The notes: generated from the sequence alone by a model not told the origin. A DNA stretch of 64,000 bases from Pontiella agarivorans (GCF_034531395.1 NZ_JARVCO010000007.1:186001-250000), one strand, 5' to 3'. Shown: positions 27,268 to 36,219, numbered from the stretch's first letter. Numbers and translations: made by a program.

Positions 27268-27931
27268 GGAAACCTCCTGGATACGCTGGCCGATTGCGGT
27301 GGTATTCAGTCTGGCGATGAACCTGCTGCTGCTCGGTTCGATTATTCAGCAGACGAAACCGGAGGCGGTCAGTGAACCGGTTTATACGGCATCCGTTTTT
27401 GAAGAGCCGCCTCCGCCGGAACCGCAGCCTCAAACACAGGTTTCGGCCGGAGCCTCTTCCAGTGCCTGGAAACCGGTTCTGCCTTCCGCGGCGGATGTGC
27501 CCGCCCGGCCGCCGGTTTCTGATATTCCTTTTGATATGCATGCGCCGCTGGAGGTCGATCTTTCCGCACTTCCAGTGCCCGGACATTTTTCTCCAGACCT
27601 TGGAAACTATGTGATTGCGGCTGAGACGGGGGGGCGCGTAAACCTTGACCGGGAGGCCAGCATGCTGAACCGGTCGGTCTTTGACCGGTTTTACCCCAGT
27701 GCCGCGCGCGTCCGGCGCATCAGGGGGGTATCGGTCATTGAATTCGATATTTCTGAAAGCGGAAAGGTGACGGGAGCGCGGCTTATTTCTTCGGAGCCGC
27801 GCGGAATTTTTGATAAAGCCGCCCTCAAAGGGGCAGGCTATGCCCGGTTTCAGCCGGCCGTGGCCGATGGGAAACCGGTGGCGGTAACGAAACGTATACG
27901 GCTGGAATGGGTTCCGCCGGGAGCACGATGA
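27239..27931 (+). CDS. tonB: TonB-family protein (system 1)
   Basis: About 230 residues: an N-terminal membrane anchor (WPIAVVFSLAMNLLLLGSI), a Pro-rich linker (EEPPPPEPQPQTQ) and a C-terminal TonB domain (RVRRIRGVSVIEFDISESGKV, GAGYARFQPAVADGKPVAVT). It carries energy from ExbBD to outer-membrane receptors. I use the ATG at 27239 because a GGGAGGCGGG site stands at the right distance; the frame opens at 27212 inside exbD. The stop overlaps the TPR gene (ATGA). Confidence 0.92.
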   Translation: MSTLQLQLNRETSWIRWPIAVVFSLAMNLLLLGSIIQQTKPEAVSEPVYTASVFEEPPPPEPQPQTQVSAGASSSAWKPVLPSAADVPARPPVSDIPFDMHAPLEVDLSALPVPGHFSPDLGNYVIAAETGGRVNLDREASMLNRSVFDRFYPSAARVRRIRGVSVIEFDISESGKVTGARLISSEPRGIFDKAALKGAGYARFQPAVADGKPVAVTKRIRLEWVPPGAR

Positions 27932-29145
27932 TGAAACCAAACCTATTGTATTTAATCCTGATGTTAGCTGTTCCAACCTTTGGAAATATCCCGACGATTT
28001 CTCCGGAGCTTGGGGAAATGCTGGAAAAGGTGCAGGTTGCACTGGATGAAGAACAGTGGGACGAAGCGGTTGCGGCGCTGAACACGTTCGCGGGCGAAAA
28101 GAATGCGGTTTGGTATAACGCGCTGGGTCAGGTGTATATGGCGCAGGATAAATGGCCGGAAGCGGAAGTGGCGCTGCGCGAGGCATACAAACGTAATGCA
28201 GATCAATCGTTCGGTCTGGCGCTGGCGGTCTGTCTGATGGAGCGGAATAAAAATGGCGAGGCCTTACAGCTGTTCGGAAAACATATTGATTTTTCCAACT
28301 GCGATCAAGGGGCGCTGGAATCGTACCTGAGTCTCGCATCGCAGAGCGGGGATACGCGTCTGGTGCAGGAGATTACGCGTTGGGGCCTGATCCGTTTTCC
28401 CGATTCCCGCTATATCCGTGAAATGGATATCCGGCTGGCTGTCGAAGCTGAAGATGATGTGGCGCTGTTGCGTGCCACAGAGGCTATGCTGATTAAAGAA
28501 CCGTTGGAAATACGGTGGTGGCAGAGCCGTGCGGCGGGATCAAAAGACCGGAGCGATTTACAGCTGGCACGGCTGGAAGCGGCGGTGCTGGCCGATCCGG
28601 AAAATATGGAAATGCGGCGGATGCATCTGTCGGCCCAGCTGGCCGCCGGACATTATGGCGAAGCGTTGGCTCAGGCCGGTGTGCTGATGCAGCATGCGCC
28701 GGATCAGAGCGTTGCACTCTACTGTGTGCAGGCCGCAGTGATGGCCGAGGACTTTGAGACGGCGTTCCAATGGTTGAAAAAAACCGACGCATCGGACGAT
28801 GCCGATTATTGGCGGGTCGTGGCGGTGGTGGCGCTTGAAAACCATGATTTTGAAAAAGCGGATGAGGCCCTGTCGGCCATGTTGCATTTTCCGGAGCCGA
28901 ATCCTTCGCTTTGGCGCTGGGCCGCAAGGGCGGCTGTGGATGCTGAATCTCCGCTGGCTGAGAAGTGGCTGATGCAGGGGCTGACACTGGATCCGGAATA
29001 TAAAACCGCCATGGCTCTCGATTATGCCCGCTGGCTGATCCGTGAGGCGCGTATGGACGAGGCCGCCCATACCCTTCAGGTCTATCTGGGCCGGCATTCC
29101 GCTGATCCGACCGCGTTGGCGCTGTTGAAATTAACGCAGGACTGA
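27928..29145 (+). CDS. Periplasmic TPR protein of TonB system 1
   Basis: About 405 residues with a signal peptide (LLYLILMLAVPTFG) and several tetratricopeptide repeats (EEQWDEAVAALNTFAGEKNAVW, KWPEAEVALREAYKRNADQ, DFEKADEALSAMLHFPEPN). TPR proteins close many TtpC-type TonB operons; their partner is not known. The start codon overlaps the tonB stop, so all six genes from 24301 form one coupled operon. Confidence 0.88.
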   Translation: MMKPNLLYLILMLAVPTFGNIPTISPELGEMLEKVQVALDEEQWDEAVAALNTFAGEKNAVWYNALGQVYMAQDKWPEAEVALREAYKRNADQSFGLALAVCLMERNKNGEALQLFGKHIDFSNCDQGALESYLSLASQSGDTRLVQEITRWGLIRFPDSRYIREMDIRLAVEAEDDVALLRATEAMLIKEPLEIRWWQSRAAGSKDRSDLQLARLEAAVLADPENMEMRRMHLSAQLAAGHYGEALAQAGVLMQHAPDQSVALYCVQAAVMAEDFETAFQWLKKTDASDDADYWRVVAVVALENHDFEKADEALSAMLHFPEPNPSLWRWAARAAVDAESPLAEKWLMQGLTLDPEYKTAMALDYARWLIREARMDEAAHTLQVYLGRHSADPTALALLKLTQD

Positions 29146-29147
29146 TG

Positions 29148-29230
29148 GGAGGGTGAGGCGCTGTCCGAACCACATGTACGTTCGGCAGGCCTGCTGTGCG
29201 GCGGTTGGCTCGGACAGAGCCTCGCCCTCC
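29148..29230. repeat. Large REP-like inverted repeat
   Basis: Two 24-base arms (29148-29171 and 29207-29230) match in reverse complement with three differences, around a 35-base loop. The arm begins GGAGGGTGAGGCGCTGTCC. It lies two bases after the TPR stop, so it can fold in the system 1 mRNA and protect or end it. There is no T run. Confidence 0.7.
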
Positions 29231-29235
29231 AGATA

Positions 29236-29264
29236 CTGAAAAACCCCGCTCGAAGGCGGGGTTT
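29236..29264 (-). terminator. Terminator of ferredoxin gene 1
   Basis: AAACCCCGC-N5-GCGGGGTTT is a 9 bp stem. Read on the minus strand it is followed by more T, which fits the end of the ferredoxin transcript; it may also act on the plus-strand operon. Confidence 0.75.
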
Positions 29265-29289
29265 CGCATATTCAGTCTTTGGATAAAGA

Positions 29290-29460
29290 CTAGCCTGCAG
29301 AGATGGCTTCCATCGGGCAGGTGGATTCGCAGGCGCCGCAATCGGTGCAGGTATCCGCATCGATTACATATTTGCCTTCCCCTTCGCTGATGGCTTCCAC
29401 CGGGCAACCTGCTTCGCAGGCACCACAGCTGGTGCACTCGTCCGAAATAACATAGGCCAT
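29290..29460 (-). CDS. 2[4Fe-4S] ferredoxin 1
   Basis: 56 residues with two clusters of ligands: CTSCGACEAGCPVEAI and CTDCGACESTCPMEAI, each C-x2-C-x2-C-x3-CP. This is the clostridial-type ferredoxin, a low-potential electron carrier. The start is the ATG at 29460 with AAGGAG upstream; the frame continues to 29520 but without a fitting leader. A close paralogue lies at 38646, and both share the same promoter layout. It stands between the two TonB operons, transcribed on its own. Confidence 0.95.
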   Translation of the reverse strand: MAYVISDECTSCGACEAGCPVEAISEGEGKYVIDADTCTDCGACESTCPMEAISAG

Positions 29461-29488
29461 GATAAGCTCCTTGGTTAAAGTTAACGCC

Positions 29489-29529
29489 GCAGAAGGTAGC
29501 ATGGGCTTGACGGGATGCACGTTAAAACA
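29489..29529 (-). promoter_or_regulatory. Promoter of ferredoxin gene 1, conserved with ferredoxin gene 2
   Basis: On the minus strand: TGTTTTAACGTGCATC, 12 variable bases, TGCTACCTTC(T/G)GC. The same two blocks with the same 12-base spacer precede the paralogue at 38863. TTTTAAC and TACCTT may be the -35 and -10 hexamers. Conservation in two places supports function. Confidence 0.7.
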
Positions 29530-29654
29530 GCGGTTTCGCGAAATTTGAACAGCGTATCAAAATTAGGCATGCTGAAAAAATCAATGAGAAATAGGCCATC
29601 GTACCGGGTTTCAGTGCATGCACGTCCCGGCTCAAGATCAACCCGGCACTCCAT

Positions 29655-30971
29655 TCAGGAGTGCCGCTGCAGGCTGCGGATGGCGGCGATGTATTCCGAA
29701 ACGGACGGGTTGGGTTGAAGGCGGTAGGCTTTTTCCAACGTCTGAATGGCGTCGTCGAACCGACCCTGTTCGGCGAAGACCTGTCCGAGCATCAGCAGGG
29801 CTTCAATTTCGGTGGTTTTTCCCCGCGCCGCCTGTTCCAGAATCAGGGTCGATTTTTCCCATTGGCCGGTCTGTCGGTAAGCCTTGCCCAGCATCAGCAG
29901 GGCTTCGAAATCCAGGGGATTTTTTGAAACCACGTGTTCCAATGTCCGGATGCCGGCGGGTATTTCTCCGGATTGAATCTGGATGAAGGCTTTGGCCCGT
30001 TTTACTTCCGGACCTGTGACAGGCATTGCGGGGATCAGCGTTTCGGCCTGTTTCCACTGTCTGGCCGCGATGAGGCGGTTAAGGGCCTCCATGGCCGCCG
30101 CCGGTTCAACATCGGCAATGGATTCGAGGTAACAATCCAGCGCCGGGTTCGGCAGGTCGATGCTAAGATAAAGGTGCCCGAGTACCAGCCGTTCATCGGG
30201 ATTCAGTTTATCCATGCCGCGAACAATTTCGCGGTTGGCAATAGCCTGCTCGATTTTTCCGTCGGCCAGAAAAGCATCCGCCTGTGCAAGCCATAGCTGT
30301 TCATTTTCCGGCTGCCGGGCGATCAGTTCGCCGAAGTGTTTTGCGGCGGCGGAATATGCTTCCAAGGCCAGCAGCGTATTGGCTTCGCCGAGTTTCCACT
30401 GCCATTCATCGGGCATCAGCAGCTGTGCCTGCCGATAGGCCTGCAGCGCGGAGGCATACTGCCCGGCATCGCTGTGTACATAGGCCAGCAGTCCATAGGT
30501 CAGACCGTCAGCGGCGCGCAGTTCAATGGCGCGGACCAGCGGTTCCATTGCTTCACGGGTACGGCCTTCCTGCACGAGCGCCAGGGCCAGATTACGATAG
30601 GCATCGCGAAAAGAGGGATAAAGCGAAACGGCTTTTTCAAAGTGCGGGACGGCTTCGGCCGTGCGGTTTTCTTCCGTCAGCAGATTGGCCAGGGTAAACT
30701 GCAATGCGGGACTATCTGAAAGTCGGATGTTTTCTTTTAATTTAAGAATGGCCCCGTTGCGGTCTTCCTCCTGCATCTTTCCGGCTACGGCATCAAGGAT
30801 CTGTTTTTCCTCCGGAGAAATACGCGGTTCAACAGCGGCATCGATGCCGTAACTTGCGGTGAATTGTTTGCGGAATGTTTCGGATTTCCAAAGGCTGGAA
30901 ACCGGAATCGGCACCTGCGGTAAAGCATTTAATGCGGATGAGAGTACAAGGAGGAAGAGCAAAGGTTTCAT
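29655..30971 (-). CDS. Periplasmic TPR protein of TonB system 2
   Basis: 438 residues with a signal peptide (MKPLLFLLVLSSALNALP) and about ten TPR units (NGAILKLKENIRLSDSPALQF, RTAEAVPHFEKAVSLYPSFRD, RFDDAIQTLEKAYRLQPNPS). It is the last gene of the minus-strand TonB operon, two bases after tonB, and matches the role of the TPR gene at 27928 in system 1. Similarity to that protein is in plan only. Confidence 0.88.
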   Translation of the reverse strand: MKPLLFLLVLSSALNALPQVPIPVSSLWKSETFRKQFTASYGIDAAVEPRISPEEKQILDAVAGKMQEEDRNGAILKLKENIRLSDSPALQFTLANLLTEENRTAEAVPHFEKAVSLYPSFRDAYRNLALALVQEGRTREAMEPLVRAIELRAADGLTYGLLAYVHSDAGQYASALQAYRQAQLLMPDEWQWKLGEANTLLALEAYSAAAKHFGELIARQPENEQLWLAQADAFLADGKIEQAIANREIVRGMDKLNPDERLVLGHLYLSIDLPNPALDCYLESIADVEPAAAMEALNRLIAARQWKQAETLIPAMPVTGPEVKRAKAFIQIQSGEIPAGIRTLEHVVSKNPLDFEALLMLGKAYRQTGQWEKSTLILEQAARGKTTEIEALLMLGQVFAEQGRFDDAIQTLEKAYRLQPNPSVSEYIAAIRSLQRHS

Positions 30972-30973
30972 GA

Positions 30974-31675
30974 TTATCTCGAAAGGTTAACGGTCCAGGT
31001 GAAACGGGTGGTGACGGGGCGGCCGTCTTTTACGGGCGGGGTAAAGCGGGCGCGTTGCGCGTATTGCCGCGCCATTTTTTCAAGTTCCGGGTAATCGCAG
31101 ACGACAAACTGCTCGACCTTCGGCCGTCCGTCCGGACCCAGCTCAATAATCAGTTTAACGGTGCTGTTGAGAACGCCCTGCCGCGCGAGTGAAGCGGGAT
31201 AGGGCACGCGGGGTTTATTGAGCGGAACCGGGTGGCGGTCGAGTTCGTTTAATGCATACATCCGCGGTTCATGTCCAAGATCAATGGCGGGAGCTGCGAC
31301 CGGCTGCGGTGTGGACTGCAGTTCAAATTCGGTTTCGAAGAGCGGCGGCCTGATGACGGGTTTAAGCCGGGCCTTCAGCGGCGGGGCGGTGTACGCCGGG
31401 TTAACGTCAAGCTGCGGCAGATCAGGCCATTCCGGTTCGGGCGGAGTCTGTGCGGGAGGAGGGGGCGCCGGGGGAGGAGGGGCGATGGGCTCCAGCGTTT
31501 CCAATGTCCGGATGGTCTGTTTCGGAATCCGGTGATTTTCCTTCCAGCGCATCCAGCTGAGAAACAGCAGCATCAACGCGGTCAGCGCCAGTGCGCCGAG
31601 GCTGTGCATGCCGATCCCGGCCAAATGGTCGAACGGTCCGGATTTCCGATGTCTGGAAAAGGTATACTGCGGCAT
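30974..31675 (-). CDS. tonB: TonB-family protein (system 2)
   Basis: 233 residues: a membrane anchor (GALALTALMLLFLSWM), a Pro-rich stretch (APPPPAPPPPAQTPPEPEWP) and a C-terminal TonB domain (PYPASLARQGVLNSTVKLII, ARFTPPVKDGRPVTTRFTW). It is two bases after the exbD stop. It differs clearly from the TonB at 27239, so the two systems may serve different receptors. Confidence 0.93.
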   Translation of the reverse strand: MPQYTFSRHRKSGPFDHLAGIGMHSLGALALTALMLLFLSWMRWKENHRIPKQTIRTLETLEPIAPPPPAPPPPAQTPPEPEWPDLPQLDVNPAYTAPPLKARLKPVIRPPLFETEFELQSTPQPVAAPAIDLGHEPRMYALNELDRHPVPLNKPRVPYPASLARQGVLNSTVKLIIELGPDGRPKVEQFVVCDYPELEKMARQYAQRARFTPPVKDGRPVTTRFTWTVNLSR

Positions 31676-31677
31676 GG

Positions 31678-32097
31678 TTATTCGGAGAGGGTGGAGACAA
31701 AAACCTGTTCTGCGCCGGCACTGCGCGCTTCGTCGAGCACGGCAATGGTCCGGTCGGTGGGGGTGCGGCGGTCGGCCTGAATGATGACGGGCATGAGTTC
31801 CTGCCGCAGCAGGCGGCCCACGACCGCGCGGACCCCGCCGATGCCGATTTCACGACCGTTGTAATGAACCGCACCCTGCGGATCGATCCCGATCAGGATG
31901 CTGTTCCGTTCAATATCCTGCTGGGTGGCGGCGCGCGGTTTTTCAATTTCCAGGCCGGTTTCATCAACGAATACCGTGGTGACGATGAAGAAGATCAGCA
32001 GGATAAAGACAATATCGATGAGCGGAGAAATATTAATTTCGCCGTCATGGTGAAACATCCGTTTTTTATAACGTGGAAATCCCCGGCCCATCGTCAT
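31678..32097 (-). CDS. exbD: ExbD/TolR-type protein (system 2)
   Basis: 139 residues with the single helix and essential Asp (INISPLIDIVFILLIFFIVT) and a periplasmic domain that ends GAEQVFVSTLSE. The start overlaps the exbB stop by four bases. It works with ExbB as the proton-driven motor of TonB. Confidence 0.95.
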   Translation of the reverse strand: MTMGRGFPRYKKRMFHHDGEINISPLIDIVFILLIFFIVTTVFVDETGLEIEKPRAATQQDIERNSILIGIDPQGAVHYNGREIGIGGVRAVVGRLLRQELMPVIIQADRRTPTDRTIAVLDEARSAGAEQVFVSTLSE

Positions 32098-32666
32098 CCC
32101 CGCTGTTGTTTGACGGCGGCTTCCAACCGCAGAAAGCCGGATTTGAGCTGTTCATAGCGAAAGCGCATGATCGAGCAGATGAAGAGAGAGGCCACGCCGA
32201 TGACAAGCCCGGCCTGCGTGGTGATGAGGGCTTCGGAAACGCCGGCGGACACGGCGTCGACCGACACCGCATGTGCAGAGCCCATGCCGCTGAAGGTGGT
32301 GAGCATACCGGAAACCGTGCCGAGCAGTCCGATGAGCGGAGCGGTGCCGATGAGAACAAAGGCGAACGGAAACCGGCGCTCCAGATTGGCGAACAGCTGA
32401 TGATCGAGTTCGTGAAAATGTTCATCGGGTTTATCCGGATCAAGCGCATTGGCCAGCTGATGAATCATTCGAGGCGGGATGTCGCGGCGTGAAAGCATGT
32501 ATTGCCATTGGTGCTGCGGAAGAACGGGGGCGCCCGGCAGCAGCAGGGCGTGGGAGATGGAGATCAGGGCATAGGCAATGGCGAAGGCCAGTGCGACCAG
32601 GGCATAAAATGCAAAGCCGCCCTGGCTCGAAAGAGCCGTGAGTTCCTGAAGCAGTTCGCGGATCAT
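32094..32666 (-). CDS. exbB: ExbB/TolQ-type proton channel protein (system 2)
   Basis: 190 residues with helices FYALVALAFAIAYALISI, FVLIGTAPLIGLLGTVSGML and ALITTQAGLVIGVASLFICS, including the conserved GLLGTVSGM and TTQ. It overlaps both neighbours by four bases (ATGA), showing a tightly coupled operon with ttpC before and exbD after. Confidence 0.95.
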   Translation of the reverse strand: MIRELLQELTALSSQGGFAFYALVALAFAIAYALISISHALLLPGAPVLPQHQWQYMLSRRDIPPRMIHQLANALDPDKPDEHFHELDHQLFANLERRFPFAFVLIGTAPLIGLLGTVSGMLTTFSGMGSAHAVSVDAVSAGVSEALITTQAGLVIGVASLFICSIMRFRYEQLKSGFLRLEAAVKQQRG

Positions 32667-33982
32667 GGACGCTCCTTTTTCTGCAGGCCGTTGACAAAGG
32701 CCAGACTGGTCAGTTCCATCGAGGTGCGGATGCCCTGTACGCGGCGCGAAAGCAGCGCATGCATGATCAGTGCGGGAATGGCGACCACGAGGCCCATTTC
32801 CGTAGTGATCAGGGCTTCCGAAATTCCGGAGGCCAGCGATTTGGCATCGCCGGTACCGAAGACATTAATGAGCCGGAACGTATAGATCATGCCGGTAACG
32901 GTGCCGAGCAGTCCGAGCAGCGGCGCGGTGGCGGACGTGATGGCAATAAAGGATAATCCGCGCTGGAGACCGGGTTCGGCTTCCAGAAATTTTTCATACA
33001 TCCCTTCTTCAATATCGCTCGGTCTGCGGTTGCTCAGTTCAATGCCGCGCTGCAGCAGGGCCTTTGAAGGATGTTTAACTTTTTCGAGTGCCGTCTCGGC
33101 TTTGAGCCGATCCTCTGCTTTCAGGGCTTCCAGCACATTACGGATCACATCGGGACTGAGTTCGCGTATGCAGGCGAGCTGTCCCCATTTTCCAAGAGCG
33201 GCTATCGTGGAAATCAGGGCCAGCGCCAGAATGGGGTAGACCCAGAATCCGCCTTTCTGAATATGGCCGATCCAGCTGTCGGAGGTTTTATCCAGCGCAA
33301 TGGCGGAGCCTTCGGTGGGATCGAACCGGGGCCGGGCGGTTTGGCCGTTTAACAGTTTTTTCAGTTCCTCGAGATGGTCGGTTCCCGGGACCAGTTCCGG
33401 AAGCAGGTTGCGGTTTTCAACGGTGAGTCCGCCGTTTTTCCGGTCGCTGGAAATAAACCAGGTAATCGGTCCGGCCTGCAGAAAGCGGCCTTCGTGTGCC
33501 CGGCCTTCGGCGTCGAGTGCTTCACCGTCGAAGGTGAAAATGCTGCAGGTTTCGTCAAAGTGACGGATCGCCTGTTCGATCAGATCCAGGCGGGCGGTCA
33601 GGTTCCGGTCGGCTTCGAGCAGGGCAGTTCGCCGGGTTTCGGCGACGGCCGAAGGAAGTTGGGTTTCGAACTGTTTGCGGTAATCGAACAGGAGGTTGTC
33701 GATATAACTGAATTCATTATCCAGCTCGGAAATCCGCTGCGTGAGGGTGTTGAGTTTCTGCTGAAATTCGCTGCGGTCGAGTTCGATGAATTCCACCTCG
33801 CGCCGTTTAACAGACAGGTCGGAGGCGATCCGGGCGGTCTCTTCGGCGAGGGTCGGTTTTTGCGCGGCGATGGTTTTCCGCAGTTCGGACAATCTGTTGA
33901 GTTCAGCTTGCAGTTCCGGATCGGCGGGCGCAGCCGCGAACACGGTGAGAGCTGTGGAAAAGAGGGGAATGAATAGGTTCAT
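32663..33982 (-). CDS. ttpC: TtpC: ExbB/TolQ-type protein with periplasmic extension (system 2)
   Basis: About 439 residues: a signal peptide (MNLFIPLFSTALTVFAAAPA), a coiled coil (LNRLSELRKTIAAQKPTLAEE), a beta region, and a C-terminal channel with FWVYPILALALISTIAALG, ITSATAPLLGLLGTVTGMIY and ITTEMGLVVAIPALIMHALL. The start overlaps the DUF3450 stop as TAATG. The frame continues to 34099 but that part lies in the upstream gene. Confidence 0.93.
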   Translation of the reverse strand: MNLFIPLFSTALTVFAAAPADPELQAELNRLSELRKTIAAQKPTLAEETARIASDLSVKRREVEFIELDRSEFQQKLNTLTQRISELDNEFSYIDNLLFDYRKQFETQLPSAVAETRRTALLEADRNLTARLDLIEQAIRHFDETCSIFTFDGEALDAEGRAHEGRFLQAGPITWFISSDRKNGGLTVENRNLLPELVPGTDHLEELKKLLNGQTARPRFDPTEGSAIALDKTSDSWIGHIQKGGFWVYPILALALISTIAALGKWGQLACIRELSPDVIRNVLEALKAEDRLKAETALEKVKHPSKALLQRGIELSNRRPSDIEEGMYEKFLEAEPGLQRGLSFIAITSATAPLLGLLGTVTGMIYTFRLINVFGTGDAKSLASGISEALITTEMGLVVAIPALIMHALLSRRVQGIRTSMELTSLAFVNGLQKKERP

Positions 33983-34737
33983 TATCTGCCCTCCGGGTGA
34001 AGCGTCAGTGCGGTGAATGCAGGCGGATCCTGTTTTGACGCGATGGCTATGGCGGACCGGACCTGCCCGGCTAAGGAGGGATCTTCGGTCCATTTCCAAG
34101 CGTTGGAAGTGGGGATGCCGTAGCCGGCGCGGGTCCCGGTGCGGTTGACATACCAGGCCCGGGCGAGCCCGAGATAGAGGATGTCCACTTCGCTTCTGCC
34201 GTCTTCCGTTTCGCGGATTTCGGTGTCGAGGGTGAGGGTTGCGTTGAAGTCACCGATTTCGGTCAGGATAACGGTGAGGTCGCGGTAGCGGTCCTGCAGC
34301 GGCCGGTCGGGCTGTCCGAGCAGCGCAATTTCGGTGCTGAGTTTTTCGGAGAGGGGAGCCGGCAGTTTTCGGACAAGGGGAAGCAGCTTTTTTTCGAAAG
34401 CATCGATACGCTGAGCCAGCTGCCTGCGGCGTTCCGAAAATTCTTCCGCTTCCGCCTGTTTGTTTTCGAGCAGTTTACGGTTTTCGGTGCGCAGGGTTTT
34501 GGAGCGGGCGAGTAGTTGGTCGAGCTGTTCGATCTCTTTAAGCCGGATGGCATTCAGGTTGGTGAGCTGTTGTTTTTCGGCTTCCCAGTCTGCGGCTTCC
34601 GCGCTGATGGTTTTTTGAATTTCGATGCGTTCGAGCCATTTTTCCTGCACCGTTTCCGGAGTGTTCTGTCCGGCAGTCTGGAGGACGGGAGAGAGCAAAA
34701 TGACGGCTGAGATGAAGGGTAGGCTTTTTCTGTTCAT
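33982..34737 (-). CDS. DUF3450-family periplasmic protein of TonB system 2
   Basis: About 251 residues with a signal peptide (MNRKSLPFISAVILLSPVLQT), a coiled coil (EIEQLDQLLARSKTLRTENRK) and a beta domain (EVDILYLGLARAWYVNRTGTR). It is the first gene of the second, minus-strand TonB operon. The start is uncertain: no clear ribosome site is seen, and the ATG at 34755 is an alternative. The signal peptide supports 34737. Confidence 0.83.
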   Translation of the reverse strand: MNRKSLPFISAVILLSPVLQTAGQNTPETVQEKWLERIEIQKTISAEAADWEAEKQQLTNLNAIRLKEIEQLDQLLARSKTLRTENRKLLENKQAEAEEFSERRRQLAQRIDAFEKKLLPLVRKLPAPLSEKLSTEIALLGQPDRPLQDRYRDLTVILTEIGDFNATLTLDTEIRETEDGRSEVDILYLGLARAWYVNRTGTRAGYGIPTSNAWKWTEDPSLAGQVRSAIAIASKQDPPAFTALTLHPEGR

Positions 34738-35221
34738 GAACTGATGAAGCGTCATATGGAGCGGAAAACCGCGCATTTTTATTTTGCTCATACGTTTCGC
34801 CGCGAAACCGTAAGAACTGTTTATCAAATGAGTTATGAAGCTTCGGGCTCATCCCGACCGCTGATTTTCCATCCTTTTTCATGGAGTGGAAAACCGGGAG
34901 GAATATTGCGAGGTCACGGGGCTAAATCAATTGAAAATTGAGCTTATTTAGATCTAGTCTCAGAATTAGGCTTTACAAACAATTTGGGGCCTGTAGATTT
35001 TTGCGCATCGAAAGTTCAGGTGGCCTAACATTTTCTGAATATGGAAAACAGGCTTCCGGACGAGTCCTGTCAGGGTGGTCCTGAAGGTGTTTGGATATAG
35101 ACCGGCAAGCGGGTTCCGCGGTGGAACAGCAAACCGGAAACCGGCCGACGGCAAGCACTGAGCAGGACAGCATTCCTCCTTCTTCCCATCGGCACACCAT
35201 TTCCAGCAGAGGATGACCGAT
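34738..35221. other. Divergent intergenic region between TonB system 2 and the AraC gene
   Basis: No gene. It holds a perfect dyad TCAATT-GAA-AATTGA at 34927-34941 and a looser TTTTCCA...TGGAAAA dyad at about 34864-34888. The stretch 35030-35190 is GC-rich with several small inverted words near the AraC start, but I recognise no known riboswitch. Confidence 0.5.
34927..34941. promoter_or_regulatory. Possible operator (15 bp dyad)
   Basis: TCAATT-GAA-AATTGA is a perfect inverted repeat in the AT-rich part of the divergent region. An iron, heme or AraC-type regulator could bind here and control both TonB system 2 and the heme island. It does not match the Fur consensus well. Confidence 0.35.
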
Positions 35222-36181
35222 ATGAAGAAAAATGTAACATTCAATGAGTCGGCCAAGAGGCCGTTTGAGGCCCCGGTGGCGTATGATATGCCGGTTTCCG
35301 GCGCGCGGCTTCGGGGGCATCATGTCCGGGTTCGTGCCGGCATTAAACTCCATGAAGCGGAACTGCTGCCGGATGCCCGCTGCAGTTTCACGGTGGCGTT
35401 CGGGGCCGACTCGGTTTGGCTCGGCTATGTACGGCGCGGCACAAAAACGGTGCAGCTTCCGGACCTTGGACGTATCAGCGTGAAGGCCGGCGAATGGTTT
35501 ATCGCCCGGGTTGAAGAGATGCAGCTGCTGGCCGAGAAAGAGGCGGATGTTGAATTGATGTCCTTTTCCATGTGTCCGCATGTGATGGGTTCGCTGGTGG
35601 ATCTCTGCCGGACCGATACCGCGGAAAAACTGCACTGTTTTGCCTGTATGAATCAGCATAAACCGACGGTGCTGCACGGTAAAGCGGGACAGAAACTTCA
35701 GTGGCTGTCCGAACAGATTTCAATTGCTTCGGCTTCCGATCTTAAAGGCCGTATGGAGCTGGAGGCCCGCAGCCTGGAGTGGATCAGTGAACTGGTGAAC
35801 CAGCCGTCGCTGGCTGAAAAAGATAAAAAAGAATTCGGCTGTTCAACGCATGATGCCGAGGCGCTGCGTAATGTGGCGGCCTATCTGGAAGCCCATCTGG
35901 AAGAGGAGCATTCGCTGGCGGATCTCTGCCGCCGGTTCTATATCAACGAATTTAAACTGAAGCGTAATTTCAAGGCGATGTACGGCATTACGGTGTTCGG
36001 CTATCTGCGGGAACTGCGCTTCCAGCGGGCGGAACAGCTGCTTAAAAAAGGCGAGCTGTCCGTCATCGAAATTGCCAATGAGGTTGGCTACAGCAATCCC
36101 AGCCATTTTGCACGGGGGTTCCAGGAACGTTTCGGTATGAAGCCGAAGGCCTTCCAGAACATGCATCAGGCCGGGGAATAA
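35222..36181 (+). CDS. AraC-family regulator, PchR-like
   Basis: About 319 residues. The C-terminal ~100 residues hold two helix-turn-helix units (SLADLCRRFYINEFKLKRNFKAMYG and VIEIANEVGYSNPSHFARGFQERFG). The N-terminal half (AELLPDARCSFTVAFG, VWLGYVRRG) resembles ligand domains of PchR-type siderophore regulators. I choose the ATG at 35222, nine bases after AGAGG; an ATG at 35213 touches that site. It heads a set with flavodoxin, DUF2023 and the HutW-like gene and probably activates the heme or TonB genes around it. Confidence 0.88.
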   Translation: MKKNVTFNESAKRPFEAPVAYDMPVSGARLRGHHVRVRAGIKLHEAELLPDARCSFTVAFGADSVWLGYVRRGTKTVQLPDLGRISVKAGEWFIARVEEMQLLAEKEADVELMSFSMCPHVMGSLVDLCRTDTAEKLHCFACMNQHKPTVLHGKAGQKLQWLSEQISIASASDLKGRMELEARSLEWISELVNQPSLAEKDKKEFGCSTHDAEALRNVAAYLEAHLEEEHSLADLCRRFYINEFKLKRNFKAMYGITVFGYLRELRFQRAEQLLKKGELSVIEIANEVGYSNPSHFARGFQERFGMKPKAFQNMHQAGE

Positions 36182-36219
36182 AACGGTAGGAAATCAAACA
36201 GATCAAGGGAAAGGAAGAA

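Noticed and set aside
34920-34960. A Fur box in the TonB/AraC divergent region
   Set aside because: The dyad TCAATT-GAA-AATTGA does not match GATAATGATAATCATTATC well enough, so I list it only as a general operator candidate.
34980-35200. A cobalamin-like or other riboswitch before the AraC gene
   Set aside because: GC-rich small inverted words are present but the conserved cores of cobalamin, FMN or other known classes are not seen.
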